From assembly GCF_001729785.1 (NCBI RefSeq), contig NZ_CP017183.1:3038001-3102000 (forward strand): 64,000 bases of DNA, written 5' to 3'. How positions within the stretch are numbered: the first letter of the stretch is position 1; each line of letters opens with the position of its first letter. Shown here one piece after another: positions 28,075 through 39,039 of the stretch. The notes under the pieces are model-generated. The model saw only the letters and a program-made list of their open reading frames with translations, had not been told where the DNA came from and did no database searches. The DNA is from Enterobacter hormaechei subsp. xiangfangensis (GTDB taxonomy: Bacteria; Pseudomonadota; Gammaproteobacteria; Enterobacterales; Enterobacteriaceae). The translations under genes were made by a program, and so were the position numbers.

Positions 28075-28662
28075 TTAGAAGAGACGGTATCCATAACCCC
28101 AAAGAATAACTGTCAGGGCCAGTAGCGCCTCCAGGACCAGTACGCCGATGGCAAGCGTAGAGCTGGAGAAGCTCAGGCCCTCTTCTTTATTGATATTGAG
28201 GAAGGTTGGCACCCCTACATACAGCAGATAACCGGTATAAAAGAGGGCAACCGTACCGATCAGCGCGCACAGCCAGACCAGTGGATAGAGCGCGACAATA
28301 CCGCTTAAAAACAGCGGGGTCGCGACGTATCCGGCGAAGACCATACAGTGTGCCAGCGACGGGCGCTGCGGATAGTTGCGCGCCATCCAGTGGATGACCC
28401 GCCCCATCACCGCCACCCCGGCCAGCATCAGGCCATAAAACAGAATGGCCAGGTACAGTCCGGTGAACCAGGAAAGCTGAACCACGGTGCCGTCACCAAA
28501 GTTCCAGCCTATCTGCGTAGTACCAATAAATGCGCAGACCACCGGCACCGCTGCCATCAGCAGGACATGGTGGGTATAGTGATGCGCGACCGTTTCGTTC
28601 TCGTTACGGATGACCTGCATTTCACGATCGGGATGGGAGAAAAGTCCCCAGACATGGTTCAT
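28075..28662 (-). CDS. yohC: Inner-membrane protein YohC (Yip1 family)
   Basis: Encodes 195 residues with five hydrophobic segments and no signal peptide, matching E. coli YohC, a Yip1/DUF1282-type membrane protein. The N-terminus MNHVWGLFSHPDREM is conserved. The function is not established. It is divergent from yohD and convergent with nothing; a perfect hairpin follows its stop. Confidence 0.9.
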   Translation of the reverse strand: MNHVWGLFSHPDREMQVIRNENETVAHHYTHHVLLMAAVPVVCAFIGTTQIGWNFGDGTVVQLSWFTGLYLAILFYGLMLAGVAVMGRVIHWMARNYPQRPSLAHCMVFAGYVATPLFLSGIVALYPLVWLCALIGTVALFYTGYLLYVGVPTFLNINKEEGLSFSSSTLAIGVLVLEALLALTVILWGYGYRLF

Positions 28663-28819
28663 AACGCCCCCTTGTTGTCGGCCCGTCAGCGATAGCTTAA
28701 GTATAATGCAGGCTTTAGATTATTTTATGTACAGTGGGAAATTTCTGTTGATTGCCGCGCGGTTAATGGATGGGGTATATGATTAACGCAGGCACAGTAA
28801 GGGAGACGACGTTTACGTA

Positions 28820-29392
28820 ATGGATATCAACGGTCTTATTGAACAATATGGATACGCCGCGCTGGTGATCGGCAGCGTGGCGGAAGGCGAAACTATCACG
28901 CTGCTGGGCGGGGTGGCCGCACACCAGGGATTGCTGAAATTCTCGCTGGTGGTCGCCGCCGTCGCGTTGGGCGGTATGATTGGCGATCAGCTGCTCTATT
29001 TTCTGGGGCTGCGCTTTGGCCCGACGCTTTTGCAACGTTTTGCCAGGCATCAAAAGAAAATTCGCCGCGCCCAGCGGCTGATCCAGCGACATCCTTATCT
29101 GTTTGTGATTGGTACCCGCTTTATGTACGGTTTTCGCATCATTGGGCCGATACTGATTGGCGCGAGTCGTTTACCACCGAAAATTTTCCTGCCGCTGAAC
29201 ATTCTCGGGGCGATTGCCTGGGCGCTGATTTTCACCACGCTTGGCTACGTGGGTGGCGAAGTGATTGGCCCATGGCTGCATAATCTTGACCAGCACCTGA
29301 AGCACTGGGCGTGGTTGATCCTGGTGGTTGCGGTGGTGATTGGGGTACGGCTGTGGCTGAAGCATCGTGAAAAGCGGCGGGATGAAGAGTGA
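28820..29392 (+). CDS. yohD: DedA-family membrane protein YohD
   Basis: Encodes 190 residues of a DedA/VTT-domain membrane protein. The conserved segment VIGTRFMYGFRIIGPILIGASRLP and the closing ILGAIAWALIFTTLGYVGGEV are typical. DedA proteins are linked to lipid-carrier recycling and membrane potential; which of these YohD does is unknown. A basic cytoplasmic tail ends KHREKRRDEE. Confidence 0.92.
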   Translation: MDINGLIEQYGYAALVIGSVAEGETITLLGGVAAHQGLLKFSLVVAAVALGGMIGDQLLYFLGLRFGPTLLQRFARHQKKIRRAQRLIQRHPYLFVIGTRFMYGFRIIGPILIGASRLPPKIFLPLNILGAIAWALIFTTLGYVGGEVIGPWLHNLDQHLKHWAWLILVVAVVIGVRLWLKHREKRRDEE

Positions 29393-29403
29393 GTTCGGCC
29401 TGC

Positions 29404-29440
29404 TGCCCTCACCCCGCCCCTCTCCCACAGGGAGAGGGAG
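29404..29440. repeat. Dispersed palindromic element (CCCTCACCC-tagged), copy 2
   Basis: Nearly identical to the element at 26904-26940, in the same orientation, with a tag TGCCCTCACCCC then the hairpin CCCTCTCCCacaGGGAGAGGG. It lies between convergent yohD and yohF and may help terminate both. Confidence 0.78.
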
Positions 29441-29448
29441 AAGGGTAT

Positions 29449-30213
29449 CTACCCTTCCGGCTTAAACTGCGGATTCGCCAGCATAAAACCGCCGTCAACG
29501 ATAAACGACTGCCCGGTGGTGTAGCTGGCGTCACTGTCACACAGCCACGCCACCAGGCTGGCAATTTCTTTGGTATGCCCTGGCCGTGCCAGCGGGATTT
29601 CCGGCATTGAGCCTTCTTTCACTTCGCTGTCGTCCATATCATTCATCGGCGTGGCGATCGCACCGGGCGCAACGGCGTTCACCAGAATCTTATGTTTAAC
29701 CAGCTCCAGCGCCATCGACTTGGTTAACCCGCCCAGCGCATGTTTGGCCGCCGTATACGCGCTGGCGTCCGGCAATGGCGTATGTTCATGCACCGAGGTG
29801 ATGTTCACGATCCGCCCCCCTTCCCCCTGCTTCACCATCTGACGCGCCGCGATTTGCGAGCAGAGAAACGCGCCGTCCACGTCAACGGTGAATATGTGCC
29901 GCCAGTCGTCAAACGACAGGTCCAGAAATGGCGCTTTGTTCATCGCCCCGGCATTGTTAACCAGCACATCCAGCCGCCCGAAACGCGTAATCAGGGTTTC
30001 AATGGCCTTTGCGCCTTCCGGTAAATGGCTTAAGTTGAGTTGAATGGCCTCGGCACGCTGCCCGCGCGCTTCAATTTCACGGCAGGTTGCCAGCGCCCCT
30101 TCCTCATCTGAGTGCCAGGTCACCCCGATATCAAACCCGCGCTCGGCCAGCATCAGGGCCGTCGTTTTGCCAATTCCTGAATCCGATGCGGTAACAATTG
30201 CGACTCGCGTCAT
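29449..30213 (-). CDS. yohF: Short-chain dehydrogenase/reductase YohF
   Basis: NAD(P)-binding oxidoreductase of 254 residues. It has the glycine-rich TASDSGIGK, NNAG, catalytic Ser in NITSVHEH and YTAAK (Tyr-x-x-x-Lys). The physiological substrate is unknown. The frame extends to 30261, but ATG 30213 is preceded by an ideal CAGGAGGTGAG. It lies 50 bases downstream of mdtQ on the same strand, so they may share a transcript, as in E. coli yohFG. Confidence 0.92.
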   Translation of the reverse strand: MTRVAIVTASDSGIGKTTALMLAERGFDIGVTWHSDEEGALATCREIEARGQRAEAIQLNLSHLPEGAKAIETLITRFGRLDVLVNNAGAMNKAPFLDLSFDDWRHIFTVDVDGAFLCSQIAARQMVKQGEGGRIVNITSVHEHTPLPDASAYTAAKHALGGLTKSMALELVKHKILVNAVAPGAIATPMNDMDDSEVKEGSMPEIPLARPGHTKEIASLVAWLCDSDASYTTGQSFIVDGGFMLANPQFKPEG

Positions 30214-30263
30214 ACTCACCTCCTGAAAATCTGCAAAGAGGTAAGTATAGATAATGCGCAATG

Positions 30264-31682
30264 TTAGCCGTGATGATATCCGCCACCCAGCGCGGAGGTG
30301 AGCTGGAGCGTGGCATCCACGTACTGACCTTTCAGCATCAACCCGGCAATACGCTCTTTGAGCGCCGGAATTTTTGCTTCACTCACCCGGGAGCCGGCAA
30401 TGATCCCCGCCCTGAAGCGCGCCTGCGCCAGCGCGACGACGCGCGCCGCATCTTTTTCGATCTGCTGCTGGTGCTGATTTTTGGCGGTCAGCGTTTCCAC
30501 TTCGCTGGCCGTCCGGGCGACCTGGTTTACGGCATCTACCACGGCCTTGTTGTAGTTCGCCACGGAGAGGTTGTTTTGCGCCTGGGCGATATCCAGGTTC
30601 GCATTCAACCGACCGCTGTCAAAAATTGGCAGCGTCAGCCCCGCGGTTACGCCCATTTGCTGCGCAGATGAGCGGAACAGGTCGCTCAGGTGCAATGCAT
30701 CCTGCTGCAAAAACGCCATCAAATTGATGTCAGGGTAGAACGCGGCTCTGGCGGCATCGACTTCGCTCATGGATGCTTCGATATACCAGTGCGCCTCCTG
30801 CAAATCCGGGCGCCGAGCCAGCAGTTCATAACCGAGCGTTGATGGCAGCGATGCCTCTGCGTCAGGTAAGGCATGCCGTGCGAGCGTGACTGAAGGGGTA
30901 TTGGTCAACGCATTCAGACGCGCCTCAATGGCCTTCATTTTGCCGTGCACGTCAGCGAGCTGTTCATCGGTTTTGCTGGCACTGATATCCGTTTCAACCC
31001 CTTCCACCGAGGAGGTAATGCCGTGCTGATAAAGCTCCCTATCGGCACCGATGATATTTTCCTGCTCCCGTTTGATCTGCGCGAGCACGTCACCCACCGC
31101 GGCCTCGGTCTGCCAGTCCCAGTACAGCCGCGCGACGCTGCTGGCGAGCAGCTGGCGGGTCTGCTCCAGCTCCGCTTTTTGCGCATTCACCTTACCGATG
31201 CGGGCCTCAATTTGGGCGCGGTTTTTACCCCATAAATCCAGATCCCAACCCGCCGTCAGACCAAAGGTGCCGTTGGTATACCAGGGGCCGGTGGTCCCCG
31301 CTGCCGGGTCGGTCAGTGCAAATGGCCCCATCAACCCCTCTGCCGACATCTTTTGCCGTTCCACATCTGCGGAAAAATCCATTTGTGGACCCTCAGCAGC
31401 GACAGCGGCTTTCGCCTGTGCTTCCGCCAGGGTGATACGCTGACGGGCAATTTGCATATCCGGCGCATCCGCCAGCGCTTTGTCGATCAGCGCGTTGAGC
31501 TGGGGGTCGTTAAAGTCTTTCCACCATTCGCTTTTTGGCCAGTCGGCATGACGCAGTTGGGTATTTACAGTTGCGGCGGCGGCTTGCGTTTTTACTGGTG
31601 ACACCGTGGCATGTTCCGGCGCGCAGGCGGCCAGCATAAAAACAAGAGGAGCACTCAGAGATAAAGTAAGAGAACGTTTCAT
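30264..31682 (-). CDS. mdtQ: Outer-membrane efflux lipoprotein MdtQ
   Basis: TolC-like outer-membrane factor of 472 residues of the NodT/CusC family. The signal peptide ends at the lipobox LAAC (Cys 20). Two OEP repeats are visible, the second near DLFRSSAQQMGVTAGLTLPIFDSGRLNANLDIAQAQ. In E. coli K-12 the equivalent (yohG/mdtQ) is disrupted; here the frame is intact. No inner-membrane pump or adaptor gene is adjacent, so it presumably serves a pump encoded elsewhere. Confidence 0.9.
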   Translation of the reverse strand: MKRSLTLSLSAPLVFMLAACAPEHATVSPVKTQAAAATVNTQLRHADWPKSEWWKDFNDPQLNALIDKALADAPDMQIARQRITLAEAQAKAAVAAEGPQMDFSADVERQKMSAEGLMGPFALTDPAAGTTGPWYTNGTFGLTAGWDLDLWGKNRAQIEARIGKVNAQKAELEQTRQLLASSVARLYWDWQTEAAVGDVLAQIKREQENIIGADRELYQHGITSSVEGVETDISASKTDEQLADVHGKMKAIEARLNALTNTPSVTLARHALPDAEASLPSTLGYELLARRPDLQEAHWYIEASMSEVDAARAAFYPDINLMAFLQQDALHLSDLFRSSAQQMGVTAGLTLPIFDSGRLNANLDIAQAQNNLSVANYNKAVVDAVNQVARTASEVETLTAKNQHQQQIEKDAARVVALAQARFRAGIIAGSRVSEAKIPALKERIAGLMLKGQYVDATLQLTSALGGGYHHG

Positions 31683-31886
31683 TACGCCATGAACTCAAAA
31701 AAAATAAAGGCGCAACTTACGCTTACTGACGTTCCGTTTTTTAGTAACGCGTGGCAATCCGCATATTGTTATACATTTTCATATCCGGAAATTTATTCCC
31801 CAAGACAATGAGTTAATTTCATGTATTCATGCTAATTATGAATTGACTGCTACACTTACTTCGACAGACATACGCAGGAGAGGCGA

Positions 31887-31970
31887 ATGAAAATATTATT
31901 GTGGGTTATTTTGATTATATTTCTGATAGGGCTGCTGGTGGTAACCGGCGTATTCAAGATGATTTTCTGA
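31887..31970 (+). CDS. yohP: 27-residue membrane protein YohP
   Basis: Encodes MKILLWVILIIFLIGLL then VVTGVFKMIF, nearly identical to E. coli YohP, a small single-pass inner-membrane protein known to be inserted through the SRP-dependent route from an mRNA that itself localises to the membrane. GGAGAGG precedes the start. The function is unknown. It stands alone between mdtQ and dusC, which are on the other strand. Confidence 0.9.
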   Translation: MKILLWVILIIFLIGLLVVTGVFKMIF

Positions 31971-31975
31971 TTCCG

Positions 31976-31998
31976 TTGCCCGGCTCCGCGCCGGGCAA
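31976..31998. terminator. Hairpin between yohP and dusC
   Basis: TTGCCCGGC pairs with GCCGGGCAA around five bases. It sits between convergent yohP and dusC. No strong T-run follows, so efficiency is uncertain. Confidence 0.55.
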
Positions 31999-32014
31999 AC
32001 TCTTCACACTTCGC

Positions 32015-32950
32015 TCAGGACTTCGACTGGATCACCCGGGCAATATCCGCAGACGTCTGTAGGGTACGGATCTCCTGAAATAATCCCAGCGCGTCGTCGT
32101 ACTCTTTACGCAAATAACTCAGCCACTGTTTAATGCGCGCGACGTGATACAAGCCGGTATCGCCCTGCTTTTCCAGCCGCGTGTATTTTTGCAGTAGTTT
32201 CACCACATCCGCCCACGGCATCCGCGGTTCATTATATTTCACCACCCGGCTGAGGTTCGGCACGTTCAGCGCACCGCGGCCAATCATCACGGCATTACAG
32301 CCGGTCTCTTTGAGGCAGGCCTGCGCGCTCTCGTAATCCCAGATTTCGCCGTTGGCAATCACCGGAATCGTAAGCCGTTTGCGGATCTCGCCAATCGCCT
32401 GCCAGTTAATGCGCTCGGCTTTATAACCATCCTCTTTGGTTCGCCCGTGCACCACCAGCTCGGTGGCGCCCGCCTGCTGCACCGCGTCAGCAATTTCAAA
32501 CTGCTTATCGCCGCTGTCCCATCCCAGACGGACTTTGACCGTCACCGGCAGATGCGATGGCACTGCCTCACGCATGGCCTTTGCGCCGCGATAAATCAGC
32601 TCCGGATCTTTAAGTAGCGTCGCCCCCCCGCCGCTGCCGTTGACCAGCTTTGACGGACAGCCGCAGTTAAGATCGACGCCGTACGAACCAAGCGCTACCG
32701 CGCGGGCGGCGTTTTCAGCCAGCCACTCAGGATACTGGCCGAGCAGCTGGACGCGCACCAGCGTACCGGACGGCGTGCGGCTCTGACGATGCAGTTCCGG
32801 ACAGAGACGATAAAATGATTTTTCTGGCAGCAACATATCGACCACGCGCAGAAACTCCGTCACGCAGAGATCGTAATCGTTCACCTCGGTAAGCAGCTCG
32901 CGCACGAGAGAGTCGAGCACGCCTTCCATCGGGGCCAGTAAAACACGCAT
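32015..32950 (-). CDS. dusC: tRNA-dihydrouridine(16) synthase
   Basis: FMN-dependent enzyme of 311 residues that reduces uridine 16 in tRNA D-loops. The N-terminus [21 protein letters not shown], the catalytic Cys in [13 protein letters not shown], and [13 protein letters not shown] and [10 protein letters not shown] of the TIM barrel are present; a helical tRNA-recognition domain completes the C-terminus. Length matches E. coli DusC. Confidence 0.96.
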   Translation of the reverse strand: MRVLLAPMEGVLDSLVRELLTEVNDYDLCVTEFLRVVDMLLPEKSFYRLCPELHRQSRTPSGTLVRVQLLGQYPEWLAENAARAVALGSYGVDLNCGCPSKLVNGSGGGATLLKDPELIYRGAKAMREAVPSHLPVTVKVRLGWDSGDKQFEIADAVQQAGATELVVHGRTKEDGYKAERINWQAIGEIRKRLTIPVIANGEIWDYESAQACLKETGCNAVMIGRGALNVPNLSRVVKYNEPRMPWADVVKLLQKYTRLEKQGDTGLYHVARIKQWLSYLRKEYDDALGLFQEIRTLQTSADIARVIQSKS

Positions 32951-33082
32951 TCTGAGTACCTGTGAAAAAAGACGCGCTATAGTAGCTGCTCTCTATGTAT
33001 GTTGAAAGCCCGGCGTTCCATTCCGGAATGTCTGGTATGCCCAAAATTCATGATGTGATCCGTGGCACATTTTCAGGTTTAA

Positions 33083-34206
<1,124 letters not shown>

Positions 34207-34260
34207 AATTTGCGATGCGTCGCGCAAATTTCATTTTCATTTCATAAGTTGCACACATAA

Positions 34261-34276
34261 TGAGATTTGGATCACA
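34261..34276. promoter_or_regulatory. CRP site upstream of cdd
   Basis: TGAGA-TTTGGA-TCACA matches the CRP consensus TGTGA-N6-TCACA at nine of ten positions and lies 59 bases before the cdd start. In E. coli cdd is controlled by CRP and CytR; a CytR element cannot be read with confidence here. Confidence 0.75.
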
Positions 34277-34334
34277 TATAAAGGCCGTACGGCTCCGTAC
34301 ACTACCGATCCATTAACCTTGATGAGGCAACGTC

Positions 34335-35219
34335 ATGCATCCACGTTTTCAAGCTGCTTTCTCTCAGCTTGCAGAGAATTTGCAATCAGCCCTGGCTCCG
34401 GTTCTGGCGGATGCGCATTTCCCCGCCCTGCTGACGGCAGATCAGGTCACGACGCTTAAACAGGCAACGGGGCTGGACGAAGACGCGCTGGCTTTCGCCC
34501 TGCTGCCCCTGGCGGCTGCCTGCGCCCGCGCTGACCTTTCCCATTTTAACGTAGGCGCAATTGCGCGCGGTGTGAGCGGGACCTGGTACTTCGGCGGAAA
34601 CATGGAGTTTCTCGGTGCGACCATGCAGCAAACCGTCCATGCGGAGCAGAGCGCCATCAGTCACGCCTGGCTACGCGGCGAAAAAGCCCTGCGCGCCATC
34701 ACCGTCAACTATACCCCTTGCGGCCACTGCCGCCAGTTTATGAATGAGCTGAACAGCGGTCTTGAACTGCGTATCAACCTGCCGGGACGCGCACCGCATA
34801 CGCTGCGTGATTACCTGCCGGATGCTTTCGGCCCGAAAGATCTTGAGATCAAAACCCTGCTGATGGACGAGCAGGACCACGGTTATGCGCTCTCAGGGGA
34901 TGAGCTGAGCGAAGCGGCCATTGCCGCCGCCAATAAAAGCCACACGCCATACAGCAAATCTCCAAGCGGCGTCGCCCTTCAGTGCCGCGACGGCCGCATC
35001 TTCACCGGCAGTTACGCAGAGAACGCCGCGTTTAACCCGACGCTGCCTCCGCTTCAGGGCGCCCTGAACCTGCTTAGCCTGAACGGGTATGACTACCCGG
35101 ATATTCAGCGCGCAATCCTGGCTGAAAAGGCCGATGCGCCGCTGATCCAGTGGGACGCGACCGCAGCCACGCTGAAAGCGCTGGGCTGTTCAACCATTGA
35201 CCGCGTGCTGCTGGCATAA
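34335..35219 (+). CDS. cdd: Cytidine deaminase
   Basis: Zinc enzyme of 294 residues that deaminates cytidine and deoxycytidine in pyrimidine salvage. The N-terminal catalytic domain has HAEQS (zinc His and catalytic Glu) and PCGHCRQF (two zinc Cys). A second, degenerate deaminase domain forms the C-terminal half, as in the E. coli dimeric enzyme. A hairpin GGCGGGCA/TGCCCGCC follows at 35227-35246. Confidence 0.97.
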   Translation: MHPRFQAAFSQLAENLQSALAPVLADAHFPALLTADQVTTLKQATGLDEDALAFALLPLAAACARADLSHFNVGAIARGVSGTWYFGGNMEFLGATMQQTVHAEQSAISHAWLRGEKALRAITVNYTPCGHCRQFMNELNSGLELRINLPGRAPHTLRDYLPDAFGPKDLEIKTLLMDEQDHGYALSGDELSEAAIAAANKSHTPYSKSPSGVALQCRDGRIFTGSYAENAAFNPTLPPLQGALNLLSLNGYDYPDIQRAILAEKADAPLIQWDATAATLKALGCSTIDRVLLA

Positions 35220-35226
35220 TCTGTTC

Positions 35227-35246
35227 GGCGGGCAGAGTTGCCCGCC
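35227..35246 (+). terminator. Hairpin after cdd
   Basis: Eight-pair GC-rich stem (GGCGGGCA/TGCCCGCC) around GAGT, 8 bases after the cdd stop. It lacks a T-run, so it is a possible rather than certain terminator. Confidence 0.5.
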
Positions 35247-35292
35247 AGTCTGACGAAAAACCCCTCAGTTGAATCGCTGTTTCTTGCGCTAA

Positions 35293-36057
<765 letters not shown>

Positions 36058-36073
36058 TCCAGATCTACAGTGC

Positions 36074-36146
36074 GTGATATAAAACGCATTACTCTCTTTT
36101 TAGATACCTAATGAGTGATATAAGTAGCAATACTTGTTTATATCAC
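36074..36146. promoter_or_regulatory. Repeated half-sites before the hip module
   Basis: The nonamer GTGATATAA occurs at 36074-36082 and 36115-36123, and its reverse complement TTATATCAC occurs at 36138-36146. The second and third copies form a dyad whose inner bases also pair (AGTA and TACT), so the arms continue almost to the centre. Position (46 bases before the toxin start) and symmetry suggest an operator for the module's HTH protein. Confidence 0.6.
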
Positions 36147-36191
36147 TGACTATGAGTAATATTTTACACATTGTCGCGTTTTGGAGGTGAG

Positions 36192-37541
36192 ATGGAGACG
36201 TTAACCGTACAGGCATATCTGAACGAAACATGGACGGATATCGCTCTCATCAAATATCCTGGAAGTGAAAAAAATGACTGGAATATCACGCAGTTAGACT
36301 ATCTTACTGAGTATGCGATTAATTTTCTCGACTATGATGATTTTCACGCAGTCTCAGTCAATCACCCTGTATCACTCTTTTTTGATGACCATGGCCAACC
36401 GGGCTGGCTGCGATTTATCGACGATATCATTCCCGCCGGAGCAAGCCGCCGTTACTGGATTAATGCGCTCGACATCAGTGAGTTACCCGTTGGCCAGCAA
36501 AATTTCTTATTGCTGAAATTTGGCACAATGTCCCCTGTGGGGAATTTGCGCATAAAGGAATCCGTCCCAGAATGGAATAAATTCGCCAGCACTAAAACGT
36601 TTACGGTTGCGGACGTCATCGATCGTGCGGCCGATTTTCTGGATTATGCCCAGGAAAGAGGCGCGGCGGCGGGTGGTGCAACCGGTGCTGGCGGTGAAGC
36701 GCCTAAACTTTTGCTGCGCTGTAGTGAAACTGATGCCATCTGGATCGATACCTGGCAAAACGAGCCGGATAACCGGGACCGCTATTATTTGGTTAAATAT
36801 CCACGCGGTAACAGGACAGAAGTGGATTGTAATATTCTGCGAGCTGAATTCCATTATTATCATGAGCTTAACGCGATGGGTTTTTCCACGATCCCAGTGG
36901 AAACAATGCGCCTTGAAGAAGGTAGCCATTACCCGTCTCTGTGGTTACCGCGTTTCGACATAGTGAGAAATGAGCAGGACCAACTGGTCAGGCTGGGTAT
37001 GGAATCGGTGTATTCGCTATTACAAAAGGCACCCGGCACCCTCCTTGATCATGAGACAACGTTGCGCGCGTTAATTAATAAAATCACCTCCAGCCATATG
37101 GTCCAGCAGCAGGGTTATCAGTTTGATATTCCGGGATTTGTAACAGAATGGGTGCGTCGCGATCTGCTAAATATTATTTTTGGAAATAGTGACAACCATG
37201 GGCGAAATACCGCCTTTGTGAAGGCTGAAAATCAAATTATGCTCTCCCCTGTATATGACTTTGCGCCGATGAAAGCCGATCCTGAAGGGATACCAAGAAC
37301 CCTGAAGTGGTCATTATCTTGCGAATCAGGGGGGGATTATAATTTCAACACTATCGCACAAACGCTGGCGGAGTGGATCCCTCCCGCAACATTACTTGAT
37401 GCTCTGCATGAAACAGCCGTTCAGCTTATTGATCTCCCGGAAAGGCTGGCGGCGCGAGGCGTTCCCGAACAGATAATGGAAATGCCCGCGATGGGTTTTC
37501 GCTACATCCCGGATAAACTTTCCCGTTGGGGTTTATTATGA
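36192..37541 (+). CDS. HipA-family serine/threonine kinase toxin
   Basis: Encodes 449 residues of a HipA-type kinase. A glycine-rich loop (GAAAGGATGAGGEAPK, about 157-172), the ATP-binding Lys in YYLVKYP (202), a helix Glu in ILRAEFHYY, the catalytic loop FGNSDNHGRN (Asp about 334) and the metal-binding VYDFAP (about 355) are all present, so the kinase looks active. The N-terminal 150 residues differ from classical HipA. Well-studied HipA and HipT phosphorylate glutamyl- or tryptophanyl-tRNA synthetase; the target here is unknown. A TTG at 36171 is in frame, but ATG 36192 follows TTGGAGGTGAG. Its stop overlaps the antitoxin start (ATGA). The toxin lies first, the reverse of hipBA, and the base composition is more AT-rich than its neighbours. 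Confidence 0.87.
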   Translation: METLTVQAYLNETWTDIALIKYPGSEKNDWNITQLDYLTEYAINFLDYDDFHAVSVNHPVSLFFDDHGQPGWLRFIDDIIPAGASRRYWINALDISELPVGQQNFLLLKFGTMSPVGNLRIKESVPEWNKFASTKTFTVADVIDRAADFLDYAQERGAAAGGATGAGGEAPKLLLRCSETDAIWIDTWQNEPDNRDRYYLVKYPRGNRTEVDCNILRAEFHYYHELNAMGFSTIPVETMRLEEGSHYPSLWLPRFDIVRNEQDQLVRLGMESVYSLLQKAPGTLLDHETTLRALINKITSSHMVQQQGYQFDIPGFVTEWVRRDLLNIIFGNSDNHGRNTAFVKAENQIMLSPVYDFAPMKADPEGIPRTLKWSLSCESGGDYNFNTIAQTLAEWIPPATLLDALHETAVQLIDLPERLAARGVPEQIMEMPAMGFRYIPDKLSRWGLL

Positions 37542-37975
37542 AAACACCTAATGAAGCTGAATCAGAGCTTTTACAGACATTAGCTCAAGTACGCAGCGTA
37601 AATAAAAAGCGACATCATGACGAGGCGGAAGAGCCGGATAAACCATCGGTAGTGAAGAGGCAACGCGTTACACAAGGCTTAACGCGGATTAGTACTCTCG
37701 ATCGCCAGGCTGTACTGCATGCAGCCATACGGGACATTTTGCTGGGGAAAATCACACAGGGAGAGGCGCTGAAAAGGCTCAGGGTCGAGGTGTTAGGGCT
37801 GAAGCAGGATGAATATGCAAAGCTGGTCAGCGTATCCCGGAAAACATTGTCGGATGTAGAAAATAACAGAGGCAATTATTCCGCTGACGTCATAAATAAA
37901 ATCTTTAAACCCTTTGGGCTTCAAACCGGACTAGTGCCCGTTTCAAAATCGCTTATCGCTTCACTTTTCTCATAA
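37538..37975 (+). CDS. HTH antitoxin/regulator of the hip module
   Basis: Encodes 145 residues. The first 50 are polar and probably flexible, a helical segment follows (TLDRQAVLHAAIRDILLGKITQGEALKRLR), and the C-terminal third is an XRE-type HTH (GLKQDEYAKLVSVSRKTLSDVENNRG). It is likely the antitoxin and autoregulator of the upstream kinase, with which it overlaps by 4 bases. HipB proteins are usually about 70-110 residues and encoded first, so both its size and order are unusual. A frame start at 37526 is possible, but ATG 37538 is the coupled start. Confidence 0.82.
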   Translation: MKTPNEAESELLQTLAQVRSVNKKRHHDEAEEPDKPSVVKRQRVTQGLTRISTLDRQAVLHAAIRDILLGKITQGEALKRLRVEVLGLKQDEYAKLVSVSRKTLSDVENNRGNYSADVINKIFKPFGLQTGLVPVSKSLIASLFS

Positions 37976-38002
37976 AAAAACCCGCATCGCTGCGGGTTCT
38001 TT
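37974..38002. terminator. Shared terminator between hip module and mglC
   Basis: CCCGCA pairs with TGCGGG around TCGC, flanked by an A-run on the left and TTCTTT on the right. It can end the hip transcript and, from the other side, the mgl operon. Confidence 0.88.
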
Positions 38003-38013
38003 CATTCCAGCGC

Positions 38014-39024
38014 TTATTTCTTACGCGCGTACTTCAGTGAATCCAGGGCAACCGCGAAGATGATGATCGCACCCTTGATAATGTACTGCCAGTACGGGTT
38101 CACACCGATGTAGGTCAGGCCGTAGTTGATAACGGTGAAGATGATCACACCGGTCACCACGCCCAGCACGGTACCCACGCCGCCGCTGAAGGAGACGCCG
38201 CCAACCACGCAGGCCGCAATCGCATCCAGTTCGTACATAAAGCCGAGGTTGTTGGTTGCAGAGCCGATACGGCCTGCTTCCAGCATCCCGCCGAAGGCGT
38301 AGAAGACCCCGGACAGGGCATAAATCATCAGCAGGTTCAGAGCCACGTTGACCCCGGAGACCTTCGCCGCTTCCGGGTTACCGCCGATAGCAAAGATGTT
38401 TTTACCGAAGCGGGTTTTGTTCCACAGGATCCAGACGAATGCCACCGCAATCAGCGCATAGAAGGTGATATAGGAGAGACGGAAGCTGCCGAGCGCAACA
38501 AACCCCTGCGTGAAGGTCGAGAAGCCGCTGTCGAAGCCAGAGATTGGAGACGCGCCGACGAAATCGTAGTACAGGGAGTTGATACCATAAACGATGATCA
38601 TCGTGCCAAGCGTAGTGATGAATGGCGTCACGTTCAGGTAAGCAATGATGATGCCGTTAATCAGGCCAATTACCGCGCCGATGGCACACACGATCAGGAT
38701 CACCACGAAAATCGGCATGGTCGCCATCTCCGGGAATACCTTGTTGGCGTTTTCCATCGACTGCAACAGGGTCGCCGCAATGACCGCCGCCAGACCCACC
38801 TGGCGCCCTGCCGAAAGGTCAGTCCCCTGGGTAACGATAAGTCCCGCCACGCCAAGCGCGATAATAATACGTACGGAAGACTGGGTCAGAATGTTACTCA
38901 AGTTCAGCAGACTTAAGAACGTAGGGTCCTGGAAAATAATAATCGCCAGCAAGACTAAAAGAACAACGTAAATACCGCCTTCTTTCAGATAAGTGAGAAA
39001 ACTTTTTTTATTTAACGCACTCAT
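38014..39024 (-). CDS. mglC: Galactose/methyl-galactoside ABC transporter permease
   Basis: Inner-membrane permease of 336 residues of the BPD_transp_2 (ribose/galactose) family, with about nine membrane segments. Marks include VTQGTDLSAGRQVGLAAV and GNPEAAKVSGVNVA. It is the last gene of mglBAC and lies 15 bases after mglA. Confidence 0.97.
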   Translation of the reverse strand: MSALNKKSFLTYLKEGGIYVVLLVLLAIIIFQDPTFLSLLNLSNILTQSSVRIIIALGVAGLIVTQGTDLSAGRQVGLAAVIAATLLQSMENANKVFPEMATMPIFVVILIVCAIGAVIGLINGIIIAYLNVTPFITTLGTMIIVYGINSLYYDFVGASPISGFDSGFSTFTQGFVALGSFRLSYITFYALIAVAFVWILWNKTRFGKNIFAIGGNPEAAKVSGVNVALNLLMIYALSGVFYAFGGMLEAGRIGSATNNLGFMYELDAIAACVVGGVSFSGGVGTVLGVVTGVIIFTVINYGLTYIGVNPYWQYIIKGAIIIFAVALDSLKYARKK

Positions 39025-39039
39025 GAGGAGCCCCTGATC

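Noticed and set aside
36192..37541. Reading the HipA-like gene as yjjJ
   Set aside because: YjjJ starts with a HTH domain and is usually solitary. This protein lacks that and has a coupled HTH partner.
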